From positions 559,525,945 through 559,589,944 of the forward strand of contig NC_081413.1 of the NCBI RefSeq assembly GCF_030272615.1: a stretch of 64,000 nt of DNA, read 5' to 3'. This stretch comes from Cryptomeria japonica. Lineage: Eukaryota > Streptophyta > Pinopsida > Cupressales > Cupressaceae. The notes beneath the pieces are model-generated. The model did not search any database, was not told the DNA's origin, and was given only the letters and a program-made list of their open reading frames with translations. Shown piece after piece: positions 58,239-64,000 of the stretch. Each line of letters opens with the position of its first letter. Position 1 is the first letter of the stretch. A program made the position numbers and the translations under genes.

Positions 58239-61200
58239 TTATTTAAAGACATGATAGATTGAATGAGGTATTTGAATATGACATGCTAAATGATCAACTA
58301 TAAGTGAGATCAAAAACATGTATAAAATGATAAAAATTGAAGAAGGAAAGTTACGAGAAATCTTAGAAGAGAGATGAGTGTAATTTATTAGAGCCTTATC
58401 CCTGGAGGAAAGGACTTTATGATGAATAGGAGATAAAGATTCATAAGTAGATTTAGAAATTTGAGGGGAATCATAAAGAGATTTGTTCATCGCCAAAATT
58501 TCCTTATAAGGGGAATGAGAGTTGATAGAAGCAGAAGATGATTTAGTTGAAGTGAGATCATCATCACTACTAAATATAGCATTCACATTGAGAGATGGTC
58601 TTTTAGATGCTTTGGTGGGCTTAGAAAGATTATATCCAAGTCCAAATGAATATTCATGGATGTTATGTTCTAAAGGAACTTTAATTCCTTGTTCATTTGC
58701 ACCACAACCATTTCCACTATAGCCACTCTTAGCCAAAATGTGAAAACCACGACCATAACGATTAGCCATTTCAGAAAGAAAAGGTGGTTTTTCATAAGAC
58801 AAAGAATCAAATTTTTCAGAATTAGAGGTGTGAGGAGAAGAAGTTTGAGAAGCGGCCACAAAATTATTGCTCATAGGTTCAGGTAAGACTGATTGATCTC
58901 TAGTTTCTTCCTTCTTTTTAACTTTAAGCTCTCTAGGAGGAACCCTATACTCACCTACAAAGGTGGGATTCAAATCAAGGGATTCCCAATCGTCTTCTGT
59001 GAGAACCTTCTCAGGATCAAAAGCCTTTTCATGTGTAGACTCAAGTTGAGAAAAATCTTCTTCAGGAACTTCAAACTCATCCAAAGAATTTTGATTATCA
59101 GAGGGTGATGATTCGTCCATAGGTATCTTGTTTAACGAGTCATCACTAGAAGAGGAAGGCTTAGAAGAACTCCCTTTGGAAGTAGATGTTTGCAAACAAG
59201 CTTGAAAATTAGTATCACCTATCAAGGTATATGTCTTATTATTATAAATAAATTTAACTTGTCTATGCAATGTAGAGGGGACATCTTGCATACTGTGAAT
59301 CCAAGGTCTCCCTAATAACAAGTTGTATGTTAGATTTCCCGACATAACATGGATAGGAGTAGGCAAAGTAACAGGTCCCACTGTGATGGGTAAGGTGATA
59401 ATACCTAATGAAGACTTAGCCACATTATCAAAGCCTCCAATGGGATGAGAGTCAGGCTCAATAAGGGATGTATCCACATTCATCTTATGCAATAGATTAA
59501 TGCTACACACATTAAGGCCAGAACCATTATCTACCAGTGTTCGTCTTATAGCAATGTCCTTTATGATAACCACAATCATCAAGGGATCATATTGATGTTG
59601 AATTTCACTAGTAGGCAACTCATCTTGTGTGAACACAATTTGAGCTTTAGGATTCATCACAGAGTTAACCAAAGACACTATATTACTAGATGTATTAGGT
59701 GGAGGAACATTCAAATCTTTCAAGGCATCTTGTAACATTCCATGATGAGCGGAAGAAGTTTGGATCAAATCCCAAAGGGATATCTTAGTAGGGGTAGCTT
59801 TAAGTTGTTCTATGAGATCATATTCCTTACCAAGAACTTGTGAAATACGTGGAGCTTGCGGAAGAATAGGTTGGGAAGGAGGAAGAGACACTGGAGTAAC
59901 AGGAGGAAGATTAGGCTGCTTATTATTTCTAGTATTATAAGTATGGGCAACCGCATGATAACTCTCTCTAGTCAGTTGCTTAGCATACTCATAAGGGCTC
60001 TTAGTAGAATAACCTCCTTGCACAGTAATAATAGGTTTGTTAGGAGTGAAAAAAGAATCATTAGCATAACCACCTTGAACCACTAAGATAGGCTTATTTA
60101 AAGGTTGAGAATTTTGAGAAGGACAAGCACCTTGGATAGTGAAGAGAGGTTTGTTAGGTGTTTCATTCACATGTATCAAATTGATTGAGGATGGTTTAGA
60201 GGAATGAACAAAAGTGTTGGAAGAATTATTGATAGTCTTCTCTTGCACTAAAATCTCATCATGGATTAAATCAATTTTAGGAGAGAGACAACGGGTAGGC
60301 ATTGATGTTCAAGTAGGAAGAGTAATACTAGGAAAGGTCATATCATCCTCTATCATCAAAAGATCTACATGGGGAATAAACTCTCTAGGAGAAGGATCAA
60401 CACTACTCTCTAAAGTCTCACCTTTGAGATGGAGATCTTTGAAAGAGATGTTAACCATCTTGTTTTGAACTAGGGTTTCCTTATGAGTAGAACCAAGTTG
60501 AGGAGAGGGAGATGCTTTATTTTTAGAGGGAGAATGATTGAGATTCAAGGAAGGTGAGAAACTATCAAGGGAGTTTTCAATATTGATTTCATCCCCTTTG
60601 GCTAGGGTTTTCTCATGGGGTAGAGAATAATCTACACCTTCTTCTAATGGTTCATCCCAAATAGTGAAGTGGTTGAAAGGAATGTTTGAAGCATTGTCAA
60701 TTTCGGGAGAGGAGATAACATTGTTTATTAATTCCTCATCCTTAGGAGGGAGAGCATCAATAGATGTGTTAAACTCGTCCTCTTTCCTCAAAATATGTTC
60801 AATATGATCTTTAGGGGAGAGAGAATTAAGGAAATTGCTTATTATTTCATCTTCTTTCTCTAAGGGATGCTTATGGGTAAGACAAACTTTAGGAGAAGGG
60901 TAAGCATTTATCATTAATTCATCATCTCTAGTGGGAATTTTGTTGGAAAAGGAAATGCCATCACTAGGAAATGTAGGGATAATGTCATCTTCTTGCACAA
61001 AAGGATCCTCATGAAGGGAGTGTTTTTTAGGAGGAACATGAACATATTTCTCAAAAAGATTCATGCTTAGGAAGGAGATCTTTGAAAGAAGTGTTCATAA
61101 CCTCTTGTTGCACTAACATGCCCCCATTGGAAGGACCAACTTTAGGAGAAAATAAGTCAATGTCCATCAATACCTTTTCACTTAGAGAGGCATCATGTAG

Positions 61201-61458
61201 GGAAGGTGAAGTAACATTAAGAAATGTGTTTATGATATCGTTCTCTTCCTCTAGGATAGATAAATAGGAAGGGCACATTTTAGGAGAATTGTCAAGATCA
61301 CTCTTAAAGTCTTCATCCTTAGAGCATGGGAGAGTCTCAAAGGGATTGGTAACAACTCTTTTAGGTACTAAAATGTTGTTATAGATGGGGGGAGGTTCTT
61401 TAGGAGAAGGAAAAATTGAAACAAGGGAAGCTAACCCATTATCAAATGAATGCATCAT
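58239..61458 (-). pseudogene. E9 ORF: repeat domain, retropepsin and G-patch-like segment
   Basis: About 1,070 codons in three pieces: 61458-61051, 61064-60309 (shifted frame) and 60302-58239 (same frame as the second, split by one stop at 60309). The first ~450 residues are diverged ~41-45-residue repeats (SPK...ILxxExxINxFxxxLPxKDE). Then come three NKPI-x-VQGGY-like repeats (60060-60160), a LxQLKATPTKISLWDLIQTS block, a protease with TLVDNGSGLNVC near 59530 (DNG replaces DSG) and LLGRPWIHSM, and a G-patch-like RYGRGFHILAKSGYSGNGCG near 58740. Pre-PR and PR are gypsy-like. No gag core is recognised. The first piece starts 300 bp inside the 5' LTR. Confidence 0.82.
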
Positions 61459-61756
61459 GACAACAATTTTCCTCTTTCAAATGACAACACATGCAAAATA
61501 GAAGGAAATGTTTAATTTTAACCAATGCAAGCACTTAAAATGTAGATTTAGAAAATGAAATTTATGATTCAAATGAGTTCCTAAATCAGATTTGAAATTA
61601 GTTAAGCTATCCACAAGTTCAACTTTGAATTTTAGCAAAAATTTCCTCTAAATTTTTGAATTTTGCAAGAAATTAAAACTTGTAAATACAAATCTGAATT
61701 TGAAATAGCATAAACACTCAAATTTGAAAACATAAATCAGAATTAGAGAAGATTGG

Positions 61757-61776
61757 AATTCACGTCGGGTTCACCA
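61757..61776 (-). other. E9 primer binding site
   Basis: The minus strand reads TGGTGAACCCGACGTGAATT, three bases from the 5' LTR. It begins TGG as a CCA-end primer should and differs from the tRNA-Met type of the copia elements; I cannot name the tRNA with certainty. Confidence 0.7.
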
Positions 61777-61779
61777 AAA

Positions 61780-63431
61780 TGTGTGGGGGAAAAAGCGAGA
61801 CTAGGTCAACATGCCCTAATCCTACCTTTTGACACACATTTGTGGAATACGAAAGAGCCTAGAGGTATCACACAATTGGCTACTTCTTTTTGTAGAAGAG
61901 AGAGCCACGGGCTACCTATTAGGATTTCTATTCCTTTGTTGCAAATGATAGATAAAATGATGCAAGTTCAACTACTAGCCCTAGAGTGCAAGTATGAACT
62001 AGTAACAAGATTGCAAGATTGAGATTAAGTGATGAAAAGTTGTAAACACAAGGATAAAAGGAGAATACAGATGTGTACCTGGGGTTAAAATCTGAGTGGA
62101 AATGTTCGGGACGGGGGCGCGGGCACCACTGTCCTGATTCTGCACCTGAAACTGTTGTTTTGCAACCTGAAAAGCTGTTAGAAAAATGTTGAAACTGCTA
62201 TCTGACAGAAGGACCAGGGCGCCCAGTGCCCCTGTCCTGGCAGGACTAGGGCGCTCCACGCCCCTGTCCTGGTCTTTTTCTCTGAAATTTGGTGTGTTGT
62301 TCCGTCTCAGTCTGCTTCCGTCGGATCTGCAACTTGCGACGTCGTCTAAATCCTGAAACCTACACTTATATCTGAAAAGGTATGGTGGGCGGCTATATAG
62401 GGTTTTGCCTTAGTCAAACCCCTGCTTTGGTGATTTCCACCTCCACGAATAGCCAAGTTGTATTGTAAAAGTAATGTGTGTGCAGACCTTGTGTGTGTGC
62501 AAGATCCTAAAATGCAAGTAAGCAAACTAGAGCAACCTAGAAAGTAAACCCTAATTGCTTGCAAATGATAATGTAAATGCTCTACATCAAGATGCAAAGT
62601 GATCTAAAGCATGAATACAAATGATATAATGAGGCTTATGCAAAGACATGAAAACAACATGAAATCATACCCAACCCCAAAGGAGGGGTACAAGCCAAGC
62701 TTCAGTCGGTGATCCCTTATTGCTTTTCAATGCCTTCAAAGCCCTAAATGGATGAATGAAATTGATGAATGCTTGATGGATGGATGTTGAATGTTGTTGA
62801 AGTCTTCAAAGATCTGCTCTTTCGCTGCATAGAAGGCCCTTGAAACCAAAAATTTGGATCCTTTCAAATGAAGAAAGAGAGCTCTTATATATGAAACCCT
62901 AGGTCTTAATTTCAACTTTTGGCCAACCTAGAGATTGAATCTCCCGCCAATTTCTTGGGGTTAAGCTTTATTTTATGATTGGATTGCGCTCCTAAAATTT
63001 CAGGAAAAATGTCCGGGACCATGTGCACTCCGGGCGCCATGGTCCTCTCCGGGCGCCATGGTCCTGACAACTTTTCACCAAATTTTCAAGGTCGTCGGAT
63101 ATGATGATTTTAGAGAGAATCCCGAAGTTACAGCTGATTTCGAGATGTTTTGACCCCCAAAATCAAGCCCCCAAGTTCAAAATAGGACCTAATTAGGGTT
63201 TTTGATTAAATGATGTATTGGAAGAATAAAATGAAAGGGGCACACTTTAATGAAAAGGGGCCCAACTTTATGATATGGGAGATGATAAAATAGAACCTTA
63301 GACCTAATTAATTTAATTAATTAAGTGCTAAAGGGGAAATGTAATGCAAAATGCAAAATGCGCCAAGGCGGGTGCTAAACTAGGTGTGAAATTGTACCAC
63401 CCTACTAGTGCGTACAATTTACGACGCTACA
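61780..63431 (-). repeat. E9 5' LTR (1,652 bp)
   Basis: Same ends as the 3' LTR, followed by ggatc. Relative to the 3' copy it lacks one GC-rich unit and has a short extra GCAGACCTTGTGTGTGT near 62485. Confidence 0.92.
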
Positions 63432-63436
63432 GGATC

Positions 63437-64000
63437 ATTACAATAAATTACAAATCAATTACAGTGGTTGAATAATCATCGCACCTCAATCTGATACTCT
63501 TTCAAACCCTTAGCTCATTCCGCTAAGCTTTTCGCACATTCCCAATAAATTCGCTCTTGATCGCACCAAAACATCATTCAAACACTTCACGTGGTTCCAG
63601 CCACGTCATCACCAACATTTGAACTTGATGTAGATCACCGCCAAACCAAAAATCATTACCGGTTAAGATGATTCTTTACCAGTCCTTAAACCCTAGCAAA
63701 AATACAACAGAAATCATAAACATGACTTTCAATAACCAAAACATAATGTGGTTTCGGTCAGATACATATTACAATGATACAATCTCTCATTCCAAACTGC
63801 AACACTTCAATCATCACCAATCGCCAAATCTAATGAAAACATTTCCTCATTTACCGATTAAGGTCTTAATTCCCAGTTTCCTATTTCTTTACCAATAAGG
63901 TCTTTCCAGTAGACCAAAAATACTAAGATGAAAAATTACAACATAGTAAAGATCAGTTTCCATCAATGTCAACACAAATAACTGATCAAAGTCATCCAAT
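63437..64000 (-). repeat. E8 LTR, second part (runs off the window)
   Basis: Continues the LTR broken at 54740. The text near 63960 (CATCAATGTCAACACAAAT) resembles the U3 end of the E3 and E7 LTRs, so the LTR probably ends shortly after the window. No gene. Confidence 0.65.

Larger units (their letters stand above)
54741..63431 (-). mobile_element. E9: non-autonomous LTR retrotransposon with gag/protease-type ORF only
   Basis: An 8,691-bp element with LTRs of 1,665 and 1,652 bp and a perfect ggatc target duplication (54736-54740 and 63432-63436). On the minus strand it has a primer site, one long broken ORF (61458-58239), 1.8 kb of non-coding DNA and a polypurine tract. The ORF contains a gypsy-type protease, but no RT, RNase H or integrase motif is found on either strand, so movement would need enzymes from another element. 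LTRs differ by about 2%, making it the youngest insertion here. Confidence 0.9.

Overview
This window looks like gene-poor, intergenic DNA from a large plant genome. It is AT-rich and almost entirely made of nested LTR retrotransposons plus one split LINE. I find no host gene, rRNA, tRNA gene or CRISPR array. The Tat-like element with very long LTRs and the abundant Sirevirus-like copia elements make a gymnosperm (conifer) plausible, but that is an inference; nothing here fixes the species.

Layout (element names E1-E9 and LINE are mine):
1-4970: E1, a badly decayed Ty3/gypsy element on the minus strand, cut by the window edge, with its 5' LTR at 4163-4970.
5625-6828 and 20931-~21540: one minus-strand LINE reverse transcriptase split by E2.
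6834-20925: E2, a plus-strand Ty1/copia element with a near-matching 5-bp target duplication (gagta/gagtc).
12958-20474: E3, a minus-strand Sirevirus-like copia inserted in E2's 3' LTR, with a perfect gagcg duplication.
21864-37757: E4, a complete 15.9-kb plus-strand Tat-like gypsy element. Each of its ~4.9-kb LTRs holds a ~1,030-codon reading frame, and its second (archaeal-type) RNase H lies between protease and reverse transcriptase.
37763-40329: AT-rich or degenerate DNA without recognisable genes.
40330-41106 and 51455-53899: E5, a decayed minus-strand gypsy element.
41107-51454: E6, a ~3.3-kb solo LTR in E5, itself split by E7 (41593-48652, a second Sirevirus-like copia).
53900-54740 and 63437-64000: E8, part of another copia-type LTR.
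54741-63431: E9, a young element inside E8 with a perfect ggatc duplication. It lacks reverse transcriptase and integrase and carries one ~1,070-codon protease-containing frame with an N-terminal repeat domain.

The nesting gives a relative history that agrees with LTR divergence judged by eye: E2 about 8%, E7 about 6%, E4 about 5%, E3 about 3%, E9 about 2%. Nearly every coding frame is broken, so the window records past activity rather than a working pathway. The most notable biology is in E4 (coding capacity inside the LTR and rearranged RNase H order) and E9 (a repeat-rich ORF in a pol-less element).
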